Source: Streptomyces sp. CB01881 (lineage in GTDB: Bacteria > Actinomycetota > Actinomycetes > Streptomycetales > Streptomycetaceae). Taken from it: 59,406 nucleotides of DNA. The notes beneath the pieces are model-generated. The model was not told the origin of the DNA, searched no databases, and was given only the letters and a program-made list of their open reading frames with translations. Of this stretch, positions 18,825-27,069 are shown one piece after another (the first letter of the stretch is position 1; each line of letters starts with the position of its first letter). Both the position numbers and the translations under genes were made by a program. Where the stretch lies: the NCBI RefSeq assembly GCF_002953255.1, contig NZ_CP026498.1:2039781-2099186 (forward strand), read 5' to 3'.

Positions 18825-20279
18825 TCACAGCCAGGCCGGCGCGTCCGTCCCCCAGCGGCCCGGCGGGCGGGCCCAGTCGGTGGGGCCGCCCGCGTACGCG
18901 ACCGGGGACAGGGCGTGGCGCAGCAGGCCGTACGGCGAAGCGGTCTCGGTGATCCACCGCTCGGGCTCGTACGGCCGGTCGTTCAGCGGTGCGGCGGGCG
19001 TGATGCCGTGCTGGAGCCAGGAGGCGGTGCCGGCCAGGGAGTAGCGCAGGTGGCGGCCGCCGGGGCGGCCGGTGCGCTGGTCGGTGAGCGCGCGCAGGAC
19101 GCCGGCGGCGATCAGGTAGCCGGTGCCGTGGTCGAGGGCCTGCGCGGGCAGCACTCCGGGGGGTCGGCCGCCTGCGGCCCCGGCACCGCCGCCACCGGCA
19201 CCGCCGTCACCGGCCTCGGTGAGCGCGATGCCGACGCCGGCCTGAACCAGGCTGTCGAAGCCGCGGCGCCCGACCCAGGGCCCGGACCAGCCCCAGGCGT
19301 TGAGCTGGGCGACGATCAGGCCGGGCCGGCGTTCGAGCAGGGCCTCGGGGGCGAGGCCGTGGGCGTCGAGGGCGCCGGGGCGGTAGCCGGTGACGACGAC
19401 GTCGGCGGTGGCGAGCAGTTCCTCGAAGGCGGCGCGGCCGGCCGGGTCGGCGAGGTCGAGGCGGGTGGAGCGCTTGCCGAAGCCGGTGTCGACGTGGGCG
19501 TCCTCGGCCTCCGGCAGCCGGGTCGGGTCGATGCGCAGGACGTCGGCCCCGAGCAGCGCGAGGGTGCGGGTGGCGACGGGGCCGGCGATCACCCGGGTGA
19601 GGTCGAGGACGCGGACGCCGGCGGCGGGCAGCGGTGCGGCGGCCAGTGGGCGGGCGGCCGTCTCGCCGACCACCCGGACCTCCACCAGGGGGTGGGTGGT
19701 GTCACCCGGCGGCACGACGGCGACGGCAAGCGCCCCCGCCTCGTACGCGCGCTCCTGGATCCAGGCGGCCGGGTGATCGCGCAGCGTCCCGGCGAGCTGC
19801 TCGGGCCCGGTGTCGGCGGGCAGCCCGAGGGCGCCGAGCAGGCGGGTCCGGTGGTGCGGGTAGTTGGCGTGGGTGCGCACCCAGCCGTCGGCCGCCTGCC
19901 AGAAACCGGAGAGCGGCGCGAAGCTGACCGGCGTGCGGCCGTCGATCCGGAGATGGCGTTCGCTGACGAAGGCGGTGGCGACGGCGCCCTGGTCGATCGA
20001 CACCTCGGGGACGGCTCCGGCGCCCCGCAGCGCGGACAGCTCCGCGGCGGCCAGCGAGCAGGCCGCGACGGTGGCCCGGGCCAGCTGCCGGACGGGGAGC
20101 CGGGCGGGCAGGACGCCGTCGGGCCCGTGGAAGGAGACCCGCTCCAGCAGCCCGGCCGGCCCGCCGAGGGCGGCCCAGGCGTGCGCGGTCGGCCCGTCGT
20201 GCGGGCCGGGCCCGCCGTCCGGAGCGGGCTGGTCGGACGGGGCGGGCTGGTCGGACGGGGACATCGGACGCTCTGTCAT
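18825..20279 (-). CDS. Class III CoA-transferase (CaiB/BaiF family)
   Basis: A 484-residue protein. The C-terminal half (about 215-470) is a typical CaiB/BaiF region: RVLDLTRVIAGPVATRTLALLGADVLRI, then FGKRSTRLDL, ADVVVTGYRPGALDAHGL and QLNAWGWSGPW. The N-terminal half carries a shortened second copy-like domain with WQAADGWVRTHANYPHH. The family moves CoA between acids via an enzyme-bound thioester on Asp. The N-terminus repeats SDQPAP twice, from a 16-base duplication. The start is the ATG at 20277-20279; an internal Met at 20264 is possible. Divergent from the MBL gene across a 328-base spacer. The substrate is unknown. Confidence 0.8.
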   Translation of the reverse strand: MTERPMSPSDQPAPSDQPAPDGGPGPHDGPTAHAWAALGGPAGLLERVSFHGPDGVLPARLPVRQLARATVAACSLAAAELSALRGAGAVPEVSIDQGAVATAFVSERHLRIDGRTPVSFAPLSGFWQAADGWVRTHANYPHHRTRLLGALGLPADTGPEQLAGTLRDHPAAWIQERAYEAGALAVAVVPPGDTTHPLVEVRVVGETAARPLAAAPLPAAGVRVLDLTRVIAGPVATRTLALLGADVLRIDPTRLPEAEDAHVDTGFGKRSTRLDLADPAGRAAFEELLATADVVVTGYRPGALDAHGLAPEALLERRPGLIVAQLNAWGWSGPWVGRRGFDSLVQAGVGIALTEAGDGGAGGGGAGAAGGRPPGVLPAQALDHGTGYLIAAGVLRALTDQRTGRPGGRHLRYSLAGTASWLQHGITPAAPLNDRPYEPERWITETASPYGLLRHALSPVAYAGGPTDWARPPGRWGTDAPAWL

Positions 20280-20607
20280 GCCCGCATTCTGCTCCGCTTC
20301 TCAGGCGTTCGCCGTGACGCCCGCCACCCGCGCCAGCGCCGCCGCGGCGGCGACGGTCATCCGGCGGACGGCCCGCGGCGTCGAGCCGGACCGGCCGCCG
20401 AGGCGGCCGCCGGCGGGCGCGGCCAGTCCCTATACCGCGGCGCAGGCCGTACGGGGCGGCGCAGGCCGGCACGTCGAGCGGGCCTCCATGTCGAGCGGGC
20501 CGGGGGCGGGACGAACGCCTTTCCGACCGTGGCCTCCCAGCCGGCGGATAGGGTGCGAACGGCGGGGGCCGGCCGTAGCTCCCGGACCGGCAAAGGGAGG
20601 CCACGCC
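20280..20607. other. Divergent 328-base spacer without recognised gene
   Basis: This stretch separates the CoA-transferase and MBL genes. ORFs across it have no consistent third-position G/C bias and no homology I recognise. It must hold both promoters; the ribosome binding site AGGGAGG for the MBL gene lies just before 20608. A minus-strand peptide ending near 20300 (RRMTVAAAAALARV and following) reads like a protein tail but has no visible start. Confidence 0.5.
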
Positions 20608-21366
20608 ATGCAGAGCACCGTCCGCCGTCTCGACCTCGGCCACTTCGTCCGTCCCGCGTCCGAGACGGGCGGCCCGAACGCGGGCGGACCCGCCGCGGGC
20701 GGACCCGCCGCGGGCGGGCCCGAGCCGCGCGTCGAGCCGGTCCTCGCCTACCTGGTGCGGCGGCCGGAGGGGCTGCTGCTCTTCGACACCGGGATGGGCG
20801 GCGGCGACCCGGAGACCGCCGACCCGGAGACGGAGGCCCACTACCGGCCGGTCCGGCGGCCGCTGCCGGCGGCGCTCGCGGCTGCCGGGGTCGCGCTCGC
20901 CGACATCGACCTGGTCGTCAACTGCCACCTCCATTTCGACCACTGCGGCGGCAACCCGCTGTTGGCGGGCACGCCGGTGCTGGTGCAGGCGGTGGAGCTG
21001 GCGACGGCCCGGCGCGGCGACTACACCTTCGACGCGCTGGTGGACTTCCCGGGCGCGGTCTACCGCGAGCTGGACGGCGAGGCGGAGGTCTGGCCGGGTG
21101 TACGGGTGGTGCCGACCCCCGGGCACACCGCCGGGCACCAGTCGCTGGTGGTGGAGCAGCCGGACGGCGGCACGGTGGTCCTGGCCGGCCAGGCCTACGA
21201 CTTCGCCTCCGAGTACGGCTCGGCGGTGCTGGCCCGGCGGGCGGCCCGCGAGGGCGTCGCGCCGCCGCTGCCCGGCTACCGGGCGTGGGTCGACCGGCTG
21301 GCGCAGTTCACGCCGCGCCGGGTGCTGTTCGCGCACGACAACGCGGTCTGGGAGCCCGCCGAGTAG
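20608..21366 (+). CDS. MBL-fold metallo-hydrolase
   Basis: A 252-residue protein of the metallo-beta-lactamase superfamily. The metal-binding HxHxDH motif is CHLHFDHCGG (about residues 112-121), followed by PTPGHTAGHQ with the next His, then a conserved Asp in QAYDF and a terminal LFAHDN with the last His. This pattern matches the AHL lactonase/AttM-like branch, whose members hydrolyse lactones, though others are esterases or thioesterases. A GGPAAGGPAAGG insert near the N-terminus comes from a short DNA repeat. ATG 20608 has AGGGAGG upstream. The natural substrate cannot be inferred; the next gene is convergent. Confidence 0.85.
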   Translation: MQSTVRRLDLGHFVRPASETGGPNAGGPAAGGPAAGGPEPRVEPVLAYLVRRPEGLLLFDTGMGGGDPETADPETEAHYRPVRRPLPAALAAAGVALADIDLVVNCHLHFDHCGGNPLLAGTPVLVQAVELATARRGDYTFDALVDFPGAVYRELDGEAEVWPGVRVVPTPGHTAGHQSLVVEQPDGGTVVLAGQAYDFASEYGSAVLARRAAREGVAPPLPGYRAWVDRLAQFTPRRVLFAHDNAVWEPAE

Positions 21367-21492
21367 CCGTGGAGCGCGCCGGCGCGGAGGCCGAGGCCGG
21401 CGGACGGTGGCGGCGGGCACTCGTGGCTCCTGACCCTCCCTGCACCAGGACGAAGGACCCCCGGGCCCTGGATCGGAGGGAACCCTGGCGCG

Positions 21493-21553
21493 GGTTCCCC
21501 GGGTTCGGAGGGACCGCCGGCCCAGGTTCCCCGGGTTCGGAGGGACCGCCGGC
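21493..21553. repeat. Direct repeat of 29 bases between convergent genes
   Basis: A unit with core GGTTCCCCGGGTTCGGAGGG and tail ACCGCCGGC occurs at 21493-21521 and 21525-21553, just after the P450 stop. It may be part of the terminator region; no other role is evident. Confidence 0.8.
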
Positions 21554-21559
21554 GCGGTG

Positions 21560-22822
21560 TCAGAACGCGAACCGCAGTGCGCGGACGCGGTTGTCGAAGC
21601 TGGACGGGATCAGCTCCGGTTCGCCGACCGAGCGGGCCTCGGGCAGGCGGGTGAACAGCTCGCGGTAGAGCACCTTCATCTCCTGCCGGGCTAGGTGCGC
21701 GCCGAGGCAGTAGTGCGGGCCGCCGCCGCCGAAGCCGAGGTGCGGGTTGGGGCTGCGGGTGATGTCGAAGGCGTCCGGTTCGGCGAAGACGGCCTCGTCG
21801 CGGTTGGCGGAGCCGAAGTAGAGCACCACCTTCTCCCCCGCGCGCAGCAGGGGCCCCTCGGGGCCGCCGAGCCGGTGGTCGACGGCCAGGGTGCGGCGGA
21901 ACTGGATGATCGGGGTGGCGTGGCGGACGATCTCGTCCACCGCGCCGCCGAGGTGGCGGTCGGGGTCGCCGAGCAGCAGGGCGCGCTGCGCGGGGTGGGC
22001 GGTGAGCAGGTGCAGGCCGTGGGCGAGCGCGTTGCGGGTGGTCTCGACGCCGGCCACCAGCAGCAGGGAGAAGAAGGCGCCGAGCTCCCGCCCGGTCAGC
22101 CGGCGGCCGTCGACGTCGGCGGTGACCAGGGCGGACACCAGGTCGTCGGTGGGGCGGCGGCGGCGTTCGCGGCCGAGGTCGGCGACCATGCCCTGCATCC
22201 GGGCGAGCGCCCGCAGCCCGCGCCCGGGCATCCGGAGCCGGCTGCGCAGCGGACGGGCCACGCCGGTGTGCTCGGAGGCGTGGTTGACCTGGTCGAGGAT
22301 GGCGCGCCGCGGCTCCTCGGGAATGCCCATCATGTTGCAGATCACCTGGAACGGGAGCTCGGCGGCGACCGAGGTAACGAAGTCCTCGGGCCGCTCGTGC
22401 TCCACCCGGTCGACCAGGCGGGCGGCCACCTCGCGGATGTCGTCCTCGACCCGGGCGATCAGGCGCGGGGTGAAGGCACGGGAGACGATCCGGCGCAGCT
22501 GGGCGTGGCGGGGGTCGTCCAGGTTGACCATCGAGTCGCCGAACAGGAGCCGGACCCAGCGGGCGGGTTCGGGGGTGGTGACGCCGGGGCCGCTGAGGAA
22601 GACGGCGGGGGTTCGGCCGGCCTCGACCACGTCGGCGTGGCGGACGAGGGCGTGGAAGCCCCGGCCGCCGGACCGGCCGGCCGCCGCCCGCTCGCCGAAG
22701 TACACCGGGCCGGGCAGCCGGCGCAGTTCGGCGAAGGCGGCGGCACGGTCGGGGGCCGGCAGTTGCCAGAAGCGGGGGTCGGCGAGGTCGGCGGGGGCGT
22801 GGGGTGCGGTCGTTGTGCCCAT
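21560..22822 (-). CDS. Cytochrome P450 (CYP125/124-like)
   Basis: A 420-residue bacterial class I P450. The I-helix reads LLVAGVETTRNAL with the normal acid-alcohol pair (Glu, Thr), the ExxR motif is in AVDEIVRHATP (Glu, Arg), and the heme loop FGGGGPHYCLGAHLAR has Cys near 372. The FGGGGPHYCLG form and the SPNPHLGF lead resemble the CYP124/125/142 group that oxidises lipid or sterol side chains. A ferredoxin and reductase are not nearby. The start at 22820-22822 is chosen because GGAGG lies seven bases upstream; a GTG further upstream is less likely. A promoter with a palindromic operator lies directly upstream. Confidence 0.9.
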   Translation of the reverse strand: MGTTTAPHAPADLADPRFWQLPAPDRAAAFAELRRLPGPVYFGERAAAGRSGGRGFHALVRHADVVEAGRTPAVFLSGPGVTTPEPARWVRLLFGDSMVNLDDPRHAQLRRIVSRAFTPRLIARVEDDIREVAARLVDRVEHERPEDFVTSVAAELPFQVICNMMGIPEEPRRAILDQVNHASEHTGVARPLRSRLRMPGRGLRALARMQGMVADLGRERRRRPTDDLVSALVTADVDGRRLTGRELGAFFSLLLVAGVETTRNALAHGLHLLTAHPAQRALLLGDPDRHLGGAVDEIVRHATPIIQFRRTLAVDHRLGGPEGPLLRAGEKVVLYFGSANRDEAVFAEPDAFDITRSPNPHLGFGGGGPHYCLGAHLARQEMKVLYRELFTRLPEARSVGEPELIPSSFDNRVRALRFAF

Positions 22823-22837
22823 GCCGGGGCCTCCTGT

Positions 22838-22883
22838 CCTGTCGGTTCCCACATTTAGTCAGCACCGACAGGGATCGTGTCAA
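22838..22883 (-). promoter_or_regulatory. Promoter with palindromic operator upstream of P450
   Basis: On the minus strand a perfect TTGACA (22878-22883) lies about 17-19 bases before GACTAAAT. A perfect 9-base inverted repeat, CCTGTCGGT (22838-22846) and ACCGACAGG (22864-22872), brackets that -10 region with a 17-base centre. This is the geometry of a repressor site, for example of TetR type; no regulator gene is adjacent. Confidence 0.6.
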
Positions 22884-22912
22884 ACCGCAACTATCGTCAT
22901 ACAGAAGGACTT

Positions 22913-24247
22913 TCAGACCCTGGCGTGCGAGGTGATGTCCGCGCCGAACTCCTCGATCATCGCCGGGGTGACGGTCGGCCGGGCCTGGGCGATGGCCGCC
23001 AGGTAGTCGGCGGTGCTCGCGCCGTCGTCCCCGGAGGCGCCGCCGCCCGTACCGTCCGCCGGGGTGCCGTCCGGTGCGCTGTCGCCCGCCGGGGTGCCGT
23101 CCGGTGCGACGAGGTCCCGCTCGAACGCGGCCTGGGCGGCCACCCGGGCGGCGTGCTCGATGTCGGCCGGGGTGAAGAGCTCGCTCGCGCCGACCAGCGC
23201 ATCGAGGTCCACGTCCGCCCGGCCCGCGGCGTACCGGGACCAGATCGCGGCCCGGGCGGCCGCATCGGGGGTGCCGATCGGGATCAGGTAGTCGAAGCGG
23301 CCGGGGCGCAGGAAGGCCGGGTCCAGCGAGCGGATCGAGTTGGTGGCGCAGACCAGCAGCCGCTCCTCACCCTCGCGGAAGCCGGGGATGAGCTTCAGCA
23401 GCTCGTTGGTGACGCCGTGCATGCCGCCCCGGGCGCCCTCGGTGCGGACCGGGGCGATCTCCTCCACCTCGTCGATGAAGACCAGCGCCCGCTCCAGTCG
23501 CCCGATCCGGGCGAAGGCGTCGCGCAGCGCGGCCGCCAGGTTGCCCTCGTCGGCCAGCCGGGACGGCAGCAGCTCGACGAACGGCCAGCCCAGCCGGGAG
23601 GCGATCGCCCGGGCGAAGGTGGTCTTGCCGGTGCCGGGCGGCCCGAACAGCGCGATCGCCCGCGGCGGGCGCACGCCGTGCCGGGCCGCCCGCTCCGGCT
23701 CGGCGAGCGGGAGGACCACCCGGCGCTCGATCAGGTTCTTCTCGGTCTCCATCCCGGCCACCTTGGCCCAGAGGTCGCCGGGCAGCAGTCGGCCGCCCAG
23801 CTCCTCCAGCAGCCCGCCGGCCGCGCCGGCCGGCGGCTCGTCCTTCTCGAAGTAGGCGGCCGCCGGGCGGCGGGTGTAGCCGGCGTTGTGCAGGCCCTCG
23901 CCGAGCAGCTCCTCCTCCGGCAGCACGTACGCGACGCGGCGCACCCGGCAGGCCACCAGCCGGCGCTCCAGCTCGCGCAGCAGCGCGCTGGCCAGGCCGC
24001 GGCCGCGCCAGCCCGGGGCGATCGCGATCCGCATCACCCAGGCACGCTCCCCCGCCACGGTGGCGAGCGCGGCGCCGATCGGCTCGCCCTGGTGGACGGC
24101 GACCACGGCAGGCTGGCGGGAGGTCAGCGCGCCGATGCACTCCGCGAGGGAGAACACCGACTCCTGGCCCAGCCCGGCCGTGGTGTCGATCAAGTGGACC
24201 ACCGCCGCGAGGTCGTCCTCGCGGTAGTCGTGAATGAGCCAGTGCAC
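22913..24247 (-). CDS. GNAT acetyltransferase fused to AAA ATPase
   Basis: A 444-residue fusion. Residues about 1-140 form a GNAT domain: VMRIAIAPGWRGRGLASALLRELERR holds the acetyl-CoA pyrophosphate loop (RGRGLA). Residues about 175-400 are a classical AAA module: GPPGTGKTTFARAIA (Walker A), ALVFIDEVEEI (Walker B), CATNSIRSLDPAFLRPGRFDYL (sensor 1 and arginine finger region) and a small helical lid (FTPADIEHAARVAAQAAFE). The C-terminal 60 residues contain a repeated APDGTPA linker and a last helix. The start GTG 24247 is chosen since the GNAT fold begins there; upstream codons read as Arg/Gly/Pro-rich. An ATP-driven unfoldase or remodeller with a built-in acetyltransferase is inferred. Substrate unknown. 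Confidence 0.75.
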   Translation of the reverse strand: MHWLIHDYREDDLAAVVHLIDTTAGLGQESVFSLAECIGALTSRQPAVVAVHQGEPIGAALATVAGERAWVMRIAIAPGWRGRGLASALLRELERRLVACRVRRVAYVLPEEELLGEGLHNAGYTRRPAAAYFEKDEPPAGAAGGLLEELGGRLLPGDLWAKVAGMETEKNLIERRVVLPLAEPERAARHGVRPPRAIALFGPPGTGKTTFARAIASRLGWPFVELLPSRLADEGNLAAALRDAFARIGRLERALVFIDEVEEIAPVRTEGARGGMHGVTNELLKLIPGFREGEERLLVCATNSIRSLDPAFLRPGRFDYLIPIGTPDAAARAAIWSRYAAGRADVDLDALVGASELFTPADIEHAARVAAQAAFERDLVAPDGTPAGDSAPDGTPADGTGGGASGDDGASTADYLAAIAQARPTVTPAMIEEFGADITSHARV

Positions 24248-24656
24248 CGGCCGGCCCGCCTCTCCGTTCCCCGCCGGCTCCGGGCCGGCCGCCCGACCGG
24301 CGGCGCTGCGCCGCACGGTGCCCGAACGGTACGGGCGGGCCCGGACGCCGGTCCCGTGCCGGAACGGACAACCCGGGCCCCGGCAACCGTACGAACCGCC
24401 TCTACCGCCGGGGACCGTGAAGAGCACCCCCGGGGGCGGACCCGGAGCGGTACCGGGCCGGGGTACCGGGCCGGCCACCCGGCGCCGGAGGGCGCGCCCG
24501 AGCGGCGGCTGGCCCGGCAGGGGCGGGCGAGCGGGACGGACGGGACGTCAGGGGCGTCCGGGGCATCCGGCGCGTTCGGGGCCGGGCATGCTCTCACGGG
24601 GCGGAACCGGCCAATACCCGAGGGGGCGGTACGGACCGGGCGAGGCGGGTGCGACG
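24248..24656. other. Divergent 409-base spacer without recognised gene
   Basis: Between the GNAT-AAA gene and the membrane protein gene. The minus-strand frame of GNAT-AAA stays open to about 24478 but reads as low-complexity Arg/Gly/Pro, so I exclude it. The spacer holds a direct repeat GTACCGGGCCGG (around 24455-24480) and presumably both promoters. No RNA element is recognised. Confidence 0.5.
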
Positions 24657-25508
24657 ATGAGTGTCATCGTGATGACCGACCGGATCCGCTCGCTGCGCGC
24701 CGTGGTCTTCGCCGCGCTCTGCGTGGCGCTGGCCGCCACGGCGCACGTCGCCATGGCCGGCTCCGGGGTCTCCGCGCCGGTACTCGCGGGCGCGTTCGCG
24801 GTCACCCTCGGCTTCACCTGGCTGCTCGCCGGACGGCGGCGCGGACCGGGGCTGATCAGCGCCTGGATGGTGGCGGCGCAGACCGCGCTGCACCTGACGT
24901 TCGAACAGGCCGGGGCGCTCGCCTCCGGCAACGGACTCGCGCGGCTCGCTCCGACGGACTGGGCGGCACTCCTGCTCTGCAACCCGGACCGGGCGCCCGC
25001 CGGGCTCTCGCCGGCCGACCTGGCCCGGATGGCCGGCATCGATCCCGACGTCCCGCCGACCGGGGAGCTCCGGCCGCCGGCCGGGGCACACCACCTGGCC
25101 GCGCACGGCGGCAGCGCGTCCGCCGGGGCCGCCGACCAGGGGATGGCCGGCATGGCCGGCATGCCCGGGATGCCGGGCGGGGCGGGGATGTCCGGTCACG
25201 ACATGGCGGCGCACGGCATGTCCGCCGGGATGATCGCCGCCCACCTGCTCGCCGCGCTCGCCTGCGCCCTGCTGCTCTGGCGCGGCGAGGCGGCGCTGGC
25301 CCGGCTGTTCGAGCTGCTCGGCGCGCTGGGCGCCGTGCTGGCGGGAGCGCTCCTCGCTCCCCTGCTCGCCCTCTGGTCCCGGCCGCACGGCTACCGGCCG
25401 CCGGTCCCGCCCAGACCCGCAGCCCACCGGGTGCGCCCGCCACGGCTGGTGCTGCTCTCGCACGCCCTGGTCCGCCGCGGCCCGCCGTACGCCGCCCCCG
25501 TCTGCTGA
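24657..25508 (+). CDS. Membrane protein with Met/His-rich, metal-binding-like loop
   Basis: A 283-residue protein with about five hydrophobic segments: LRAVVFAALCVALAATAHVA, VLAGAFAVTLGFTWLLAG, GLISAWMVAAQTALHLTF, MIAAHLLAALACALLLW and LGAVLAGALLAPLLALW. Between the third and fourth lies a loop of about 100 residues with HHLAAHGG, then GMAGMAGMPGMPGG, then GHDMAAHGMSAGM. Such Met and His clusters bind copper(I) in CopC/PcoE-like proteins, so a role in copper or other soft-metal handling is plausible. The ATG at 24657 follows a GCGAGGCGGG region. It is convergent with the anti-sigma gene. No exact family is recognised. Confidence 0.65.
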   Translation: MSVIVMTDRIRSLRAVVFAALCVALAATAHVAMAGSGVSAPVLAGAFAVTLGFTWLLAGRRRGPGLISAWMVAAQTALHLTFEQAGALASGNGLARLAPTDWAALLLCNPDRAPAGLSPADLARMAGIDPDVPPTGELRPPAGAHHLAAHGGSASAGAADQGMAGMAGMPGMPGGAGMSGHDMAAHGMSAGMIAAHLLAALACALLLWRGEAALARLFELLGALGAVLAGALLAPLLALWSRPHGYRPPVPPRPAAHRVRPPRLVLLSHALVRRGPPYAAPVC

Positions 25509-25772
25509 CGCGCCCGCCGTCCGACACCCGGCGCCGACACCGGCGTCCGCCGTGCGGTGGGCAGGTCGCCCTGCGCCGTGCCGTGGCCGATCGGCCACGC
25601 CGCCAGGGCCCGGGTCCGCGTACGCCGACGCCCCCACCGGGGCGCCACCGCGTACGGGCCGGCCCCACCGACGCCGAGCGTGCCGCCCGCAGCGGCACCG
25701 CTCCCAGCCCTCCCCTCAGGACCTTCCATGCCTGACCACGACGGCGCACCGGCCTGCTCCGGCGCCACCGTC

Positions 25773-26135
25773 CTACCGCACCGGCCCGCCGTTCCCCTGT
25801 CCGGGACGGCCGGCCGCCGCGGACCCGTCCGCCCCGCGGCCGTCCCCGCCCGGACCGTCCCCGCCGAGGCCTTGCCCGCCGAGCCCCTGTCCATCGACGC
25901 CCTGTTCACCGTCGCCCTGCCCGCCGAGGCTCGCGAGGAGCTTCGCCGACCAGTCCGCCGACGGGCCTCCGGCCCCGGCCCCCGCCACCGCACCGCGCAG
26001 CCGTTCCGCCCGGTCCAGCCACTCCCGGCAGGCCCCGCACCGGGCCACGTGCTTGTCCAGCCGCCGGTCCGGCAGACCGGCCGGCTCACCGTCGATGCGG
26101 GCGGAAAGAGCGGTGCGGAACTGGACGCATCTCAT
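25773..26135 (-). CDS. Zinc-finger anti-sigma factor (zf-HC2 type)
   Basis: A 120-residue soluble protein. After MRCVQFRTALSARIDGE comes LDKHVARCGACREWLDRAE, the HxxxCxxC zinc motif of ZAS anti-sigma factors, placing the inhibitory domain in residues 1-70. There is no membrane helix, so it would be cytoplasmic. The C-terminal 50 residues are Gly/Asp/Gln-rich imperfect pentapeptides (GQGLGGQGLGGDGPGG), probably a disordered tail. The ATG at 26133-26135 is divergent from the ECF sigma gene (start 26215) with only 79 bases between, so the pair is probably co-regulated. Known ZAS proteins release their sigma on thiol oxidation; that is inference here. Confidence 0.75.
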   Translation of the reverse strand: MRCVQFRTALSARIDGEPAGLPDRRLDKHVARCGACREWLDRAERLRGAVAGAGAGGPSADWSAKLLASLGGQGDGEQGVDGQGLGGQGLGGDGPGGDGRGADGSAAAGRPGQGNGGPVR

Positions 26136-26214
26136 CCGACCATCGTCCCGCATCGCCCGGCGCAGCGGACCGGCCGGGTGGGCGCGACCGCAGGCGCCGA
26201 CCGGGGAGGCCGCC

Positions 26215-26805
26215 GTGGATGACGAACAGCTGACGGCACTGGCCCTGTCCGCCCGGGAAGGCCGGGCGGCCGATGTCGAGGCCTTCGTCCGGGCCACCCA
26301 GCGGGACGTGTGGCGGTTCGTCGCCCACCTCACCGACGTGCAGTCCGCCGACGACCTCGCGCAGGAGACGTTCCTGCGCGCCCTGCGCAGCCTGCCCGGG
26401 TTCGCCGGCCGCTCCTCGGCCCGGACCTGGCTGCTGTCGATCGCCCGGCGGACCGTCATCGACCGCTACCGGACGGCCGCCGCCCGGCCGCGCTGCGCCG
26501 CCCTGCCGGACTGGCAGGAGGCCGCCGAGCGGCAGGGCACCGCGCCCGCCTCCGGGTTCGAGGACGGGGTCGCGCTCGGGGACCTGCTCGACCGGGTGCC
26601 CGCGCAGCGCCGGGAGGCGTTCGTGCTCACCCAGGTCGTCGGGCTCAGCTACGCCGAGGCCGCCGAGGTGGCCGGCTGTCCGGTCGGCACCGTCCGTTCC
26701 CGGGTGGCGCGGGCCCGCGAGGAGCTGATAGCCCGGCTCCGGGCGGCCGAGCGCGGCGAGGCTCCCCCGCCCGGCCCGGCCGCCGAGCTGGCGGCCGCCT
26801 GCTGA
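26215..26805 (+). CDS. ECF-family RNA polymerase sigma factor
   Basis: A 196-residue ECF sigma factor. Region 2: FVRATQRDVWRFVAHLTD and SADDLAQETFLRALRSLPGF (the DDLxQxTF core that binds core polymerase and the -10), then RTWLLSIARRTVIDRYR. Region 4: RVPAQRREAFVLTQVVGLSY, AEAAEVAGCPVGTVRSRVARARE, the helix-turn-helix for the -35. The GTG at 26215 is preceded by GGGGAGG. Divergent from the zinc anti-sigma gene. A strong hairpin at 26852-26898 follows. A canonical ECF autoregulatory promoter is not visible in the 79-base divergent region. Confidence 0.9.
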   Translation: MDDEQLTALALSAREGRAADVEAFVRATQRDVWRFVAHLTDVQSADDLAQETFLRALRSLPGFAGRSSARTWLLSIARRTVIDRYRTAAARPRCAALPDWQEAAERQGTAPASGFEDGVALGDLLDRVPAQRREAFVLTQVVGLSYAEAAEVAGCPVGTVRSRVARAREELIARLRAAERGEAPPPGPAAELAAAC

Positions 26806-26851
26806 CCGCCGCCCTCCGGCAGCTGACGACCGGCAGCTGACGGCGCCACCC

Positions 26852-26898
26852 GTGACGGCCGGGCCGGGGTGGTGGCACCACCACGGCCCGGCCGTCAC
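26852..26898 (+). terminator. Large hairpin terminator after the ECF sigma gene
   Basis: GTGACGGCCGGGCCG (26852-26866) pairs perfectly with CGGCCCGGCCGTCAC (26884-26898), and the inside adds TGGTGG/CCACCA. It lies 46 bases after the stop and separates the sigma locus from the isonitrile cassette. Confidence 0.8.
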
Positions 26899-26908
26899 CA
26901 CCCCGGGA

Positions 26909-26938
26909 TCGCCCGGGATCGCCCGGGATCAGCCGGAA
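26909..26938. repeat. Three tandem CGGGATCGCC-type units
   Basis: Ten-base units CGGGATCGCC, CGGGATCGCC and CGGGATCAGC follow the terminator in the leader of the MFS gene. Function is not evident. Confidence 0.6.
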
Positions 26939-27069
26939 CCACGGAAATCCGGCCAAGCGGGAAGATTCCTTCAAGTGTTCGGAACTGGAGCCCCGCCGCC
27001 TCCGACTGCTGTACCGGACGCCGCCGCCGAGGCGGTGTCCGGAACAGCGCGGGGAATCGGAGGAGCACC

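Noticed and set aside
20608..21366. Quorum-quenching AHL lactonase
   Set aside because: The metal motif fits the superfamily branch, but substrate cannot be read from sequence, and no signalling genes are nearby.
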